A stretch of 64,000 nucleotides of DNA, from positions 62,001 to 126,000 of the forward strand of contig NZ_BAFU01000001.1 in assembly GCF_000308495.1 (NCBI RefSeq), given 5' to 3'. This DNA is from Nocardia brevicatena NBRC 12119. GTDB taxonomy: Bacteria; Actinomycetota; Actinomycetes; Mycobacteriales; Mycobacteriaceae. The notes under the pieces are model-generated. The model saw only the letters and a list, made by a program, of their open reading frames with translations. It was not told the DNA's origin and did not search any database. How positions within the stretch are numbered: position 1 is the stretch's first letter; the number at the start of each line of letters is the position of its first letter. Shown piece by piece: positions 27,464-36,765 of the stretch. The position numbers and the translations under genes were made by a program.

Positions 27464-29377
27464 TCAACGATGCACGACCGGTTCCGGTACCGCATCTATC
27501 AGCGCCCGGGTGTACTCGTGCCGCGGATCGCCGAAGATCTGCTCCGCAGGTCCGGATTCCACGATCTTGCCGCGGTACATCACGGCGATATCGTGGGCCA
27601 GATTGCGGACCACGGACAGATCGTGCGAGACGAACAAATACGACAGACCGCGTTCGGCCTGCAGGTCGCGCAGCAGGTTCAGCACACCGGCCTGGATGGA
27701 AACGTCCAGCGAGGACACCGGCTCGTCCAGCACCAGCAGTTCCGGATCGAGCGCCAGGGCCCGGGCGATGCTGATGCGCTGTTTCTGGCCGCCGGAGAAA
27801 TCGGTCGGATAGCGGTCGGCGTGCTCCGGACGCAGTCCCACCTGTTTCAGCAGCTCCGGTACCCGACGGGAGATTTCGGCGTGCGGGCGGCCGTTGACGC
27901 GCAGCGGTTCGGCGATGGCGTCGAAAACGGGTAGTCGCGGGTCCAGAGAGGCGGTGGGGTCCTGGAAGACGATCTGCAGTTTGCGGCGCAATTCGCGGCG
28001 CTCGGCGCGGCTCAGCGTGGCCACATCGCGGCCCATGATCTCGATGGTGCCCGACTGTGGTGGAACCAGATCCAGGATCTGGGTGAGGGTGGTGGATTTA
28101 CCGGAACCGGATTCCCCGACCAGCGCCAGGGTGCGGCCCGCCCGGATCTCGAAGCCGATGCCGTCGACCGCACGTACCTCGCCCTTGTGGCGGCGCAGGA
28201 TCACACCGGAGGTGATGGGGAAGGTTTTCACCAGGCCGGTGACCTTCAGCACCACCCGGGAGTCGGTTTCGGCGGAGGCCTCGGGTTCGCCGATCTCCCG
28301 GCGGTAGGCGTCGAACAGGTCGGCCGAACCCAGTTCGCCGGTGCGGATACACGCGGCCCGCCGGCCGTGGCCGATCTCGTCCAGTGGCGGTTCCGCGGCG
28401 CGGCAGGCCTGCACCGAGACCGGGCAGCGGGGCGCGAAGGAGCATCCGGGCGGCAGTGCGTGCATGGCGGGCGGCGCGCCGGCGATCGGGATCAGCGGTG
28501 CCCGGGCGGGGCCGTCCATCCGGGGAATGGAACCGAGCAGCCCCACCGTATACGGCATCCGAGGAGTGTTGAACAGTTCGCCGGTACTCGCGGTTTCGAC
28601 GATCCGACCTGCGTACATGACGGCCACCCGGTCGGCCAGGGTGGCCGCGATGCCCATATCGTGGGTGATCATGATGACCCCGGCGCCGGTGATATCGCGC
28701 GCCTTGCGCAGCAGGTCGAGGATCTGCTTCTGCACGGTTACGTCCAGCGCGGTGGTCGGCTCGTCACAGATGATGAGCGCCGGATCGTTGGCGATCGCCA
28801 TGGCGATCACCACCCGCTGGCGCATACCGCCGGAGAATTCGTGCGGAAACGCCTTGGCGCGCAACTCCGGTTCGGGGATACCGACCAGATCCAACAACTC
28901 CACCGCGCGCTGCGCGGCCTCGGCCTTACCCATGGTGCCGTGCGCCAGCAGTGCCTCGGCCACCTGGTCGCCGACCCGGTACACCGGAGTCAGCGCCGAC
29001 AGCGGATCCTGGAACACCATGCTCACCGAACTGCCGCGCAGTTTCGACAGTCGTTTGTCGTCGAGGCCGAGCAGCTCCCGGCCACGCAGCCGGATGGAAC
29101 CGCTCACCCGGGCCTGGTCGGGCAACAGCCCCATCACCGCCAGCGACGACACCGACTTGCCGGAGCCGGATTCGCCGACGATCGCGAGCACCTCGCCGTC
29201 GGAAACCGTGTAGTTCACACCGCGCACCGCGTCGACTCGCCCCTCCTCGCTGGGGAACGAGACCCGCAGGTCGGAGACTTCGAGCAGCGGCGCGGAACCT
29301 GTCCTGCCCGCCGAGCCGGATGTGTCGAGGGCGACCTCGGCCTTGTCGGACGAGCCTGCCACGGTCTTTTCGGTCAT
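27464..29377 (-). CDS. ABC importer ATPase with two fused nucleotide-binding domains (DppDF type)
   Basis: A 637-residue protein with two complete ATPase units. Unit 1 (about 25-300) has Walker A GESGSGKS, signature FSGGM and Walker [11 protein letters not shown]. Unit 2 (about 350-630) has [14 protein letters not shown] and [10 protein letters not shown]. An oligopeptide C-terminal segment with four Cys lies between them ([21 protein letters not shown]). The start ATG 29377 overlaps the stop of the permease gene by four bases (ATGA), so translation is coupled. Confidence 0.94.
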   Translation of the reverse strand: MTEKTVAGSSDKAEVALDTSGSAGRTGSAPLLEVSDLRVSFPSEEGRVDAVRGVNYTVSDGEVLAIVGESGSGKSVSSLAVMGLLPDQARVSGSIRLRGRELLGLDDKRLSKLRGSSVSMVFQDPLSALTPVYRVGDQVAEALLAHGTMGKAEAAQRAVELLDLVGIPEPELRAKAFPHEFSGGMRQRVVIAMAIANDPALIICDEPTTALDVTVQKQILDLLRKARDITGAGVIMITHDMGIAATLADRVAVMYAGRIVETASTGELFNTPRMPYTVGLLGSIPRMDGPARAPLIPIAGAPPAMHALPPGCSFAPRCPVSVQACRAAEPPLDEIGHGRRAACIRTGELGSADLFDAYRREIGEPEASAETDSRVVLKVTGLVKTFPITSGVILRRHKGEVRAVDGIGFEIRAGRTLALVGESGSGKSTTLTQILDLVPPQSGTIEIMGRDVATLSRAERRELRRKLQIVFQDPTASLDPRLPVFDAIAEPLRVNGRPHAEISRRVPELLKQVGLRPEHADRYPTDFSGGQKQRISIARALALDPELLVLDEPVSSLDVSIQAGVLNLLRDLQAERGLSYLFVSHDLSVVRNLAHDIAVMYRGKIVESGPAEQIFGDPRHEYTRALIDAVPEPVVHR

Positions 29378-30291
29378 TTCCGCGCCTTCCGCGACCGTGC
29401 CCGCGTCGCCCCGGGGTCGAAGGCATCGCGCAAACCGTCACCCACCAGGTTCGCGCAGAGCACGGTGATGATCAGCAGTCCACCGGCGAACAGGAACAGC
29501 CACGGGTAGGTCAACGCCGATTTGGTTCCCGACGCGATCAGCGAGCCCAGTGACACATCCGGCGGTTGCACGCCGAACCCGAGAAAGCTGAGCCCGGTTT
29601 CGGCCATGATGGCGGCGCCGACAGTGAGCGTGGTGTCGATGATCAGGATCGACGCGATATTCGGCACGATATGGCTGAGGATGATGGTGTGCGTCGGCGC
29701 ACCCATATACCGTGCCGCCCGCACGAATTCCCGCTCCCGCAGACTCATCGTCAGTCCGCGTACGATCCGCGCGCTGATCATCCAACCGAACACGCTGAGC
29801 AGGATGATCAGCAGCACCAGCGAGCCGCTGCCCTTGGTGCGCGGCGCGAACAGGGCGATGATGATGAAGCTGGGCACCACCAACAGCAGATCGACCAGCC
29901 ACATGAGAACGCGGTCGAGCCGGCCGCCGAGCAGTCCGGCGATGGAACCGGTCAGCGCGGCGATGGTCGTGGAGAAGATGGCGACGCACAGGCCGATGAT
30001 CAGCGATTTCTGCAATCCGCGCAGAGTCTGCGCGAGAACGTCCTGGCCGATGGCCGTGGTGCCGAACGGATGCTCCGGACTGGGCGGTTGCAGCAGCGCC
30101 GTGTAGTCGAGTTCCTGATAGTCGTAGGGCAGAAACGGCGGCAGCGCGAAGCTCGCGACGAACAGCAGGATCAGTATCGCGCCCCCGACCACGGCAGGTT
30201 TGTTGCGCAGGAACCGTCGCAGTACCAGCTTGCGCCTGCCCGACGCGGCGACCTCGGGCGCGCCCTGAACGATGATCTCGGCTTCGGTCAT
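29374..30291 (-). CDS. ABC importer permease (DppC type)
   Basis: A 305-residue inner-membrane permease with a longer N-terminal cytoplasmic part, about six membrane segments and the EAA loop ([27 protein letters not shown]). The [14 protein letters not shown] stretch is typical of the DppC/OppC subfamily. The start ATG 30291 overlaps the stop of the preceding permease (30288-30291). Confidence 0.93.
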   Translation of the reverse strand: MTEAEIIVQGAPEVAASGRRKLVLRRFLRNKPAVVGGAILILLFVASFALPPFLPYDYQELDYTALLQPPSPEHPFGTTAIGQDVLAQTLRGLQKSLIIGLCVAIFSTTIAALTGSIAGLLGGRLDRVLMWLVDLLLVVPSFIIIALFAPRTKGSGSLVLLIILLSVFGWMISARIVRGLTMSLREREFVRAARYMGAPTHTIILSHIVPNIASILIIDTTLTVGAAIMAETGLSFLGFGVQPPDVSLGSLIASGTKSALTYPWLFLFAGGLLIITVLCANLVGDGLRDAFDPGATRARSRKARK

Positions 30292-31265
30292 CCCACACGC
30301 ACCCTCGGGTCGAGAATCGCGTACACGATATCGGAGAGCAGGCCGGACACCAGGATCACCAGCCCGGCGAAGGCGGTCACGGTGACCACTACGTACACAT
30401 CCTGGGCGTTGATCGAATCGACCAGCCATTCCCCGACGCCGTGCCAGCCGAAGATCTTCTCGGTGAACGTCGCGCCGGTGATCAGGCCGCCCAGACTGTA
30501 TGCGAACAGGGTCGCCATCGGGATGAGCGCGGTGCGCAGGCCGTGTCTGTACAGTGCCTTGCCGCGGGTGAGGCCCTTGGCGCGGGCGGTGCGGATGAAA
30601 TCGCTCTGCAGTACGTCGAGCATGGCGTTGCGCTGATAGCGGCTGTAGCCGGCCATCCCGCCCAGTGCCAGCGTCAGGGTGGGCAGCACGAGGTGCTGCA
30701 GGCGGTCGAGCAGCTGCGCGCCGGCGCCCTCGATACGGTGGGCCGAGGTTTCGCCGGTGTAGAGGAAGATCTGCTGACCGGTCAGGAAATTGATCTCCAG
30801 CGCCCCGTATTTCAACACGGTCGCGAGCAGGAAGACCGGGGTTGACAGGATGAGCAGTGAAACGACCGTCGTGAAATAGTCGCTGAATCTGTATTGGCGG
30901 ATCGCCCCGGCCGCGCCGATCAGTACCCCGAGCACGGTGCCGACGATCGAACCGATGATCAGCAGCCGCAGGCTCACCCCCACCCGGCGGGGCAGTTCCT
31001 CGCTCACCGGCTGCCCGGAGAGCGTGGTACCGAAGTCGCCGTGCGTCACCCCCCGCACCCAGGTCAGGTAGCGCTGCGGGATCGGCTCGTTGAGGTGCAG
31101 TTCCTCGGCCTTGGCGTCGATCACCGACTGCGGAGGGCGTGGATTGCGCTGCTCCAGACTGTCCAGTGGGCGAAATGTCAGTGAGGCGAGGCTGAACGTG
31201 AGGAACGATGCCAACAGCAACAGAACGACGTAATTGAGCGCGCGTCGTAGCAGAAAGCCGGTCAT
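30288..31265 (-). CDS. ABC importer permease (DppB type)
   Basis: A 325-residue permease, first gene of the operon. It begins MTGFLLRRALNYVVLLLLASFLTF and has LHLNEPIPQRYLTWV, six membrane segments and the EAA loop QSDFIRTARAKGLTRGKALYRHGLRTALIP. The start is ATG 31265; the open frame continues upstream to 31835 but lies antisense to the HAD gene and is not homologous. It is divergent from the HAD gene across a 177-base gap where no clear promoter was recognised. Confidence 0.93.
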   Translation of the reverse strand: MTGFLLRRALNYVVLLLLASFLTFSLASLTFRPLDSLEQRNPRPPQSVIDAKAEELHLNEPIPQRYLTWVRGVTHGDFGTTLSGQPVSEELPRRVGVSLRLLIIGSIVGTVLGVLIGAAGAIRQYRFSDYFTTVVSLLILSTPVFLLATVLKYGALEINFLTGQQIFLYTGETSAHRIEGAGAQLLDRLQHLVLPTLTLALGGMAGYSRYQRNAMLDVLQSDFIRTARAKGLTRGKALYRHGLRTALIPMATLFAYSLGGLITGATFTEKIFGWHGVGEWLVDSINAQDVYVVVTVTAFAGLVILVSGLLSDIVYAILDPRVRVG

Positions 31266-31442
31266 GCGTCCCCTCGTGTGCTGGTGTAGCACCCGATCAT
31301 AGGGAGCGGATGCCGAGCATGCGCATGCAACGGCTGTGCTGCGTGTTTGCCCCGCCCGCCCGCTTCTGTGCGGCCGCGTCGGCGGCACCGCCGCACCGTC
31401 CGGTGGACGACCGTGCCGGCGCCGCGCGCGGGACACAGCAGA

Positions 31443-32282
31443 ATGGAAGAGGTGACACGTCTGCAACTGCCCAAACCGAAGCTGGTCGCCACGGATGTGG
31501 ACGGCACTCTCATCGACCCCGCGGAACGGGTGAGCGCCCGCACCAAGGCCGCCGTCGGGGCGCTGGTCGCCGACGGTGTGCCGTTCGTACTGGCCACCGG
31601 CCGGCCGCCGCGTTGGATCGCGCCGGTGGTCGACGGACTCGGTTTCGCACCGCTGTGCGTCTGCGGAAACGGGGCGGTCATCTATGACAGCGCCGCCGAC
31701 CGGGTACTGGCGGCCCGTGCACTGGACGTGGACACCCTCGGCTGGTTGGCCGATATCGCCGAGAAGGAACTTCCCGGCTGCGGGCTGGCCGCCGAACGGG
31801 TGGGCGCCAGTGCCCATGACGCGGCGACTCCGCAATTCGTCAGCTCACCCCAATACGAACACGCCTGGCTCAACCCCGACGACACCGCGGTCGCCCGGGA
31901 CGAGGTGATCGATACCCCCGCGATCAAAATGCTGATCCGGCTGCCGGGCGCACACAGCGGGAATATGCGCGCCACGCTGGCTCCGCTGGTCGGCGACCGG
32001 GCCGATATCACCTACTCCACGGAGCACGGCCTCATCGAACTGTCCGCGCCGGGTGTCACCAAGGCATCAGGGCTGACGGTGATCACCGAGCGGCTCGGAA
32101 TCCATCCCGAAACCATGATCGCGTTCGGGGATATGCCCAACGATGTGCCGATGCTCGTCATGGCCGGGCACGGTGTCGCCATGGCCAACGCCCACCCCGA
32201 GGCCATGGCCGCTGCGAAAGAGGTGACCACGTCGAATACCGACGACGGGGTCGCCCGAGTGCTCGAACGCTGGTGGAACTGA
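31443..32282 (+). CDS. HAD-superfamily phosphatase (Cof type, Rv3813c-like)
   Basis: A 279-residue phosphatase. Motif I is ATDVDGTLID (near residues 16-25), motif II is VLATGRPP (near 47), motif III Lys is in VTKASGLT (near 208) and motif IV is IAFGDMPNDVPML (near 226), as in Cof-like HAD hydrolases. The start is ATG 31443; GTG 31452 is possible. Cof-type enzymes act on small sugar or nucleotide phosphates; the substrate is not known here. Confidence 0.92.
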   Translation: MEEVTRLQLPKPKLVATDVDGTLIDPAERVSARTKAAVGALVADGVPFVLATGRPPRWIAPVVDGLGFAPLCVCGNGAVIYDSAADRVLAARALDVDTLGWLADIAEKELPGCGLAAERVGASAHDAATPQFVSSPQYEHAWLNPDDTAVARDEVIDTPAIKMLIRLPGAHSGNMRATLAPLVGDRADITYSTEHGLIELSAPGVTKASGLTVITERLGIHPETMIAFGDMPNDVPMLVMAGHGVAMANAHPEAMAAAKEVTTSNTDDGVARVLERWWN

Positions 32283-32303
32283 GCTCTGTCCATCGACGGC
32301 GAG

Positions 32304-32345
32304 CGGCGCGGGTGTCGGCCGAAGTGACGGCCGACACCCGCGCCG
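32304..32345. terminator. bidirectional terminator between convergent genes
   Basis: Arms 32304-32320 and 32329-32345 (core GGCGCGGGTGTCGGCC) are exact reverse complements with an 8-base loop. They lie between the HAD gene (stop 32282) and the amidase gene (stop 32497). Confidence 0.75.
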
Positions 32346-32496
32346 GAGTCGCGACCTCGACTGTTGGTTGGGAGGTGGTCGGAGAAACCGGGGAATCGCG
32401 GTGCCTGCGCCCGAGCCGGGTGTGGTGCCCATGACAGCGCTTCGGGACGGGAGGTGTCGGTTGTCATCCGTCCCGAAGCGTCCGTGACCGGATTTT

Positions 32497-34719
32497 TCAA
32501 CCCGCCGGGGCCGGTTCGGGTTCCGCCTGTGCGGGCACGCCGGTGGGTGATGGTTCTGCGGCAGGTGCCTGCTCGGACGTGGATAGGCCCTGCCCTGACC
32601 CGTCGCCGAGTGGTTCCTGTGTGGTCTCGGGTGCGGCGGGTGCCGAGAAGCCGGGTTCGTGGGCGAACGCCGGTGCCTGATTCGGCGTGGGGTCGGTTTC
32701 GGGTGCCGAGGCGCTACCGGGGGCGGCATTCGGCGCGGTGCCGTTCCCCGGATCAGGTGTGGTCCCGGCAGCCCGGTCTGGTTCCGGCACGCTCGGCGGC
32801 AGGGTCGCGGGTGCCGGTGTTTCGGGTGCCGGTGCGGTGTCCTGTACCGGCGATCCGGGGCCCGGGGCGGGCGCCCCGCCCAGGTCCGCGGCGGTATCGC
32901 CCTGCGTCTGATGTGGATGCGTCTCGTTATAGGTCTTCCACGCCGTGGTGACGATGCCCGTGAGTTCGTTGAGTATCAGCGAACCGTTCTGGAAGTCGAG
33001 GCGCTGTCCGTCGGGTACGGGGTAGGTATTGCTGAGCGGCAGGCCGAGCGCGCCGGTGTCGGCGCCCAGTTCCAGGAAACGATCCAGGATTTTGCCGGCC
33101 ACCTCGTGGGCCGAGCCGTCCGGTGCTGTGTAGACGTAGCCGTTGACGAATTTGGCGTACTGCTGGCCCTGCGCCGCGGGCATCGGCTCGGATGCCGCCT
33201 GACCGAGCGGACCGTCCGGTCCGCCGGTGGAAACCCAGTATTCGGCGACGAGGTTGTCGCGTGCCATGGCGAGCAGTTTGGCGGTGAGTGCCGCGAGGGC
33301 CGCTATCTCCGGTCGGCTGGGGCGTCTGTGTTGTTCGGGTCGGCCGCTGCCGGCCGTTTCCGCGGCGATAGCGCGGATTCGGTCCATCTGGGCGTAGGCG
33401 GCATCACCGGGACAGCTGGTGTTGCCGACGTCGCGGTGGGCGAAGACGATCGGCAGCTTCACCTCCTCGCCTTGGGCGTACGGGGTGAATTGGGTGCCCT
33501 CGGAGTACATGGTGGTGTGGCCCTGCGGGTCGAGCCCGGCTATCTTGGTCCGCCATCCGACGAACCGTCCGGCGGCCTCGATACTCGCCTCGGACGGGGT
33601 CTCGCTCTGGTAGTTGCCCATGAGCGCCACTCCGGAGGTGTTCTGGTTGAAACCTCCCGCGTGGGCCCCTTGTACCGGCTGGTCCAGACCGCCGTAACGG
33701 CCCTCGAAGATCTGCCCGTATTTATCGATCAGGGCGTGGTAGCCGATATCGCACCACCCGAGGGTCTGCGCGTGATACGTGTAGATCGCGCGGACGATAC
33801 CGGCCGACTCGGCCTTGGAATAGTCGTTGCGGCCGGCGGTGTGGTGAATGGTGACCCCGCCCAGGCCGTCGTCGTAGGTGGGTGCCTGGCAGCGGAGGGA
33901 TTCGTCCGCGCCCCATTGGCCGCGGGTGATCACGCGGGGTCCACCGTTCGGCAACTCGGCCGCGATGCTGTCGAGATCGGCGTCGCCGGCGCCGCGGCCC
34001 GGGTCGATGAGCACCGCGGTGAGACCCGAGGCGGCCTTGTCCACCGGGTGGACCGTGGTGACGGGTTGGACCGCGGGGTCGGCCGGCGGATCGGTTTTCT
34101 TCCGGGTCACCAAGATCTGCACCGCTTCGGTGTTGCCGACGTAGATCGGTTCGGTGCCCTGGGTGCCGCCGGCCGCGGCGGTGCCCTGTTCCTCGATGGG
34201 TTCGGCCTGGTACCACGGACCCCAGGTGCCGTCGGGCCGGCGAGCGCGGATCATGGCCGTGGTGTTCGTCAGGTCTTCGGCGGTGAGGGCGACCACGCTG
34301 AACGGAGTGTCCCGGATGAGCTCCTTGACGTGCGCGCCCACCTCGTTCATGAGCTCGGGCGGGACCACACCCGGAGCCGGCGCGGGGGCGTTCGGGTCGG
34401 CGGCCGGGGCGTTCCGTTCGGCGACGAATTGGATACCGGCGGGCGTTCGGCCGGGAGCGGTCTCGATCGGAGACGCTGAATACAGATCGGAAAGCCTCAG
34501 TTCGGGGAGGTCGGGTCCGCCGAGTTCGCGCAACGGCAGCACGGTATCGGGAGCGTTGTCCAGGCCCACCTCGACCAGTCGCGTCCCGATGGTCGCGGGC
34601 TCGCTGTTATTGGCGGATCGGTAGTCGTTGGAATCTCCGGGCATGAGCGCCGGAGTTGCAACCGCGAGAATCGCGGCCACGGGGAGAACATAGGAACGCT
34701 TCGATTTGCGGTAGAGCAC
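32497..34719 (-). CDS. peptidoglycan-recognition amidase with LGFP repeats (Rv3811-like)
   Basis: A ~740-residue exported protein. A signal/anchor segment (SYVLPVAAILAVATPAL) is followed by a long variable part, then an amidase_2/PGRP domain at about 260-440 (RGQWGADESLRC, VTIHHTAGRND, IGYHALIDKYG, FAHRDVGNTSCPGD) that cuts the amide between muramic acid and the stem peptide. LGFP-type repeats occupy about 480-590 (GALGLPLSN) and probably bind the cell wall. The last ~150 residues are Pro/Ala-rich and low-complexity. GTG 34719 is preferred because GGAGA lies 5 bases before it; TTG 34731 would add four residues. Confidence 0.9.
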   Translation of the reverse strand: MLYRKSKRSYVLPVAAILAVATPALMPGDSNDYRSANNSEPATIGTRLVEVGLDNAPDTVLPLRELGGPDLPELRLSDLYSASPIETAPGRTPAGIQFVAERNAPAADPNAPAPAPGVVPPELMNEVGAHVKELIRDTPFSVVALTAEDLTNTTAMIRARRPDGTWGPWYQAEPIEEQGTAAAGGTQGTEPIYVGNTEAVQILVTRKKTDPPADPAVQPVTTVHPVDKAASGLTAVLIDPGRGAGDADLDSIAAELPNGGPRVITRGQWGADESLRCQAPTYDDGLGGVTIHHTAGRNDYSKAESAGIVRAIYTYHAQTLGWCDIGYHALIDKYGQIFEGRYGGLDQPVQGAHAGGFNQNTSGVALMGNYQSETPSEASIEAAGRFVGWRTKIAGLDPQGHTTMYSEGTQFTPYAQGEEVKLPIVFAHRDVGNTSCPGDAAYAQMDRIRAIAAETAGSGRPEQHRRPSRPEIAALAALTAKLLAMARDNLVAEYWVSTGGPDGPLGQAASEPMPAAQGQQYAKFVNGYVYTAPDGSAHEVAGKILDRFLELGADTGALGLPLSNTYPVPDGQRLDFQNGSLILNELTGIVTTAWKTYNETHPHQTQGDTAADLGGAPAPGPGSPVQDTAPAPETPAPATLPPSVPEPDRAAGTTPDPGNGTAPNAAPGSASAPETDPTPNQAPAFAHEPGFSAPAAPETTQEPLGDGSGQGLSTSEQAPAAEPSPTGVPAQAEPEPAPAG

Positions 34720-34792
34720 GAGCGTCTCCAATCAGGGTTTTCGAACCATTGATCGGTGAGATGTTTCGCTCTTGCATACAGACGTCTCACAG

Positions 34793-34819
34793 ACCACACT
34801 AGTCACAAACGTCACATCT
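34793..34819. promoter_or_regulatory. 9-bp-spaced GTCACA direct repeats (possible MtrA box)
   Basis: Three boxes start at 34793 (ACCACA), 34802 (GTCACA) and 34811 (GTCACA), each 9 bases apart, in the 152-base divergent region between the amidase and SpoIID genes. The spacing and core resemble the direct repeats bound by the actinobacterial envelope regulator MtrA. This is an inference from pattern only. Confidence 0.4.
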
Positions 34820-34871
34820 CTAAACCTGTGGTTGAGTCTTTACCTGATCGCTCGAATGTAGCTCTCGGATC

Positions 34872-36659
34872 GTGACCCGTCGAAACGACATGCCGGACGC
34901 GCCGCGTAGGGATGAACGAGGGAGTGCACGGATGCCACAACAAAACCGCAACAACCGCCCCCAGTCGGGCCGAGGTAGGCGAAACACGCCGGTAGGGGCT
35001 TGGTTATCCCGCTTGACATGGCGGCGGACCATCCAGGCCGGCTCGGCACTCGCTATCGGAGTCGCGGCCGGTTTGCTCGCCGAATCCCTGTTCTGGCCCG
35101 GCGACAGCACGGACCCGGCGTACCGTACGGTCGCCGAACCCGTGCACGGACGCGGGCTGAGCCAGTTGAGCGCCATGCACAACGCGCGTGACGGATGGAC
35201 GGCCGAACGCATTCTGGGGCACTACTATCCGGGTGCCACCCTGGGCAGCGTCGGCCCCGCCTCGATATCGGTCTGGCTCATGAGCCGCGAGGGCGTCGAT
35301 CTGAGCGCCTATTCCGATATGGGCGCGCGCGCGGCCGGTCGGCTGGTGAAACCGGGGCAAGTGGCCCATCTGACCCCGCGCCCGAACGGTCGGGCCGATG
35401 TCAAGGTGACGACCGGCTGCGAGGGCGAGGTGGTCTGGCAGGCCGAGACCGCCGACCCTTGGATCTATCCCCTCGATCCCTCGCCGAACCGTCCGGCGAC
35501 CGAGCATCTGACGCTGTGCGGCGGTGGCTCCTATCGCGGCTCCCTGGGGGTGGCGGACTCCGGCGGCGCCGTCCACACGGTGAACCGGGTCGATGTCGAG
35601 GACTACCTGCTCGGTGTGCTCCCGGCCGAGGTCCAGGCGAACTGGGCGGACTCCGGCGCAGCCGAGGCCCTGCGCGCGCAGGCCATCGCCTCCCGCTCCT
35701 ACGCCCTGGCCGAGCACCGCTATCCGTTCGCCCAGACCTGCGATACCACTGACTGTCAGACCTATCCCGGGACCGCCAAGGAGGATCGGCGCACCAACAC
35801 CGCGGTGGATTCGACCACGGGCACGGTTCTGCTCCGGGAGGGTCGAATTCTGCGAGCGGAGTACTCCGCCGCATCCGACGGAGGTACCCCGGTCGATATC
35901 CAGGTCTTCGAGGTGGGGCCGACCCCGGCCGAGCTCACCATAGGTACCCCGGTGCCGGGTGCGCCGCGGTTCCGGGCCGATCTCGGGGTCCCCGTCAACC
36001 CGAATGCCAAGCCCGCCGAAACCGAGCCGGTCGATCACGAACGGGTCGATCCGGTTCCGAGCAATTCCCCACCCGGTGCTCCCGCGGGCCCTCTGCCGGG
36101 TGCTCCTGCCGGTTCTCCACCGGGTGCTCCCGCGGGCCCTCTGCCGGGTGCTCCTGCCGGTTCTCCACCGGGTGCTCCTGCCGGTTCTCTGCCGGGTGCT
36201 CCTGCCGGTCCTCCACCGGGTGCTCCCGCGGGGGCCCAGCCGGATGCTCCCGCGGCGGTCGAACCGAACACATCGGCGAACCGCGATCCCGGTGCGTCCG
36301 GGAACGGTTCGCCCGCCGAATCGGGGGGTGCGTCCGATGCGCCCAGGCGGCAACCGACAGCGATCGAAACCGAATACGCCCGCCTGGGCGGCGCCACCAG
36401 TGTCGTCGGGGAACCGCTCGGCCCGGAGATGCGGCTGCCCGGAAACCGGGGCACCTACCAGCTGTTCAAGAAGGGCGTGATCGTCGATACGCCCACGCTC
36501 GGCACTCAGGTCGTCGATTTCGACACCCTGATGCGGATGGTTCCCGGAATGGAAGGGATCGAACCGGGTGCAGCGGGCCCGCCCAGGACCGTCCCGGCTC
36601 CCCAGGAGCCCGCGAGTCCACCCGAATCGGGGGTGCCCGGCGGCACCGGTCCTCGATGA
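34872..36659 (+). CDS. SpoIID/LytB-domain cell-wall protein with Pro/Ala/Gly tandem repeat
   Basis: A 595-residue protein: a basic cytoplasmic N-terminus, one membrane segment near residues 50-72, and a SpoIID/LytB domain (about 180-355) with NRVDVEDYLLGVLPAEV, the catalytic-type Glu, ALRAQAIASRSYAL and AEYSAASDGG. Residues 400-463 are eight copies of an 8-residue PGAPAG unit. The C-terminus (about 495-555) holds an LGFP-like repeat (YARLGGATSVVGEPLG). SpoIID-type proteins are lytic glycan enzymes in spore formers; here a role in wall remodelling is inferred. It is divergent from the amidase gene. Confidence 0.88.
   Translation: MTRRNDMPDAPRRDERGSARMPQQNRNNRPQSGRGRRNTPVGAWLSRLTWRRTIQAGSALAIGVAAGLLAESLFWPGDSTDPAYRTVAEPVHGRGLSQLSAMHNARDGWTAERILGHYYPGATLGSVGPASISVWLMSREGVDLSAYSDMGARAAGRLVKPGQVAHLTPRPNGRADVKVTTGCEGEVVWQAETADPWIYPLDPSPNRPATEHLTLCGGGSYRGSLGVADSGGAVHTVNRVDVEDYLLGVLPAEVQANWADSGAAEALRAQAIASRSYALAEHRYPFAQTCDTTDCQTYPGTAKEDRRTNTAVDSTTGTVLLREGRILRAEYSAASDGGTPVDIQVFEVGPTPAELTIGTPVPGAPRFRADLGVPVNPNAKPAETEPVDHERVDPVPSNSPPGAPAGPLPGAPAGSPPGAPAGPLPGAPAGSPPGAPAGSLPGAPAGPPPGAPAGAQPDAPAAVEPNTSANRDPGASGNGSPAESGGASDAPRRQPTAIETEYARLGGATSVVGEPLGPEMRLPGNRGTYQLFKKGVIVDTPTLGTQVVDFDTLMRMVPGMEGIEPGAAGPPRTVPAPQEPASPPESGVPGGTGPR
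36069..36260 (+). repeat. eight tandem 24-bp coding repeats
   Basis: Eight in-frame 24-bp units (core GGTGCTCC, encoding xPGAPAGx) alternate between two versions beginning CCACCG and CTGCCG. The last two units are degenerate. Such runs expand and contract, so length may vary between strains. Confidence 0.85.
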
Positions 36660-36705
36660 ACCTCCGCGAGGGTGACCGAGAACTCTTCGGAATTCGGACT
36701 TGACC

Positions 36706-36720
36706 TTGACGTAGCGTCAA
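36706..36720. promoter_or_regulatory. MerR/TipA-type operator
   Basis: TTGACG-TAG-CGTCAA is a perfect 6-3-6 palindrome next to a TTGACC -35-like element (36700-36705), the classic setting for a MerR-family activator. It lies 46 bases before the regulator gene, suggesting autoregulation. Confidence 0.65.
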
Positions 36721-36765
36721 CTTGCACGCTGGTGGTACCGACGCGAACGGAAAGGGGAACAGGTC

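Noticed and set aside
25734-27812. A 692-codon open frame on the plus strand
   Set aside because: It is antisense to the solute-binding lipoprotein gene and has no domain.
32659-34479. A 606-codon open frame on the plus strand
   Set aside because: It is antisense to the amidase gene, which has a clear PGRP domain on the other strand.
36069-36260. Possible CRISPR-like array
   Set aside because: The 24-bp units are directly joined with no spacers and stay in frame within a coding gene, so this is a protein repeat.
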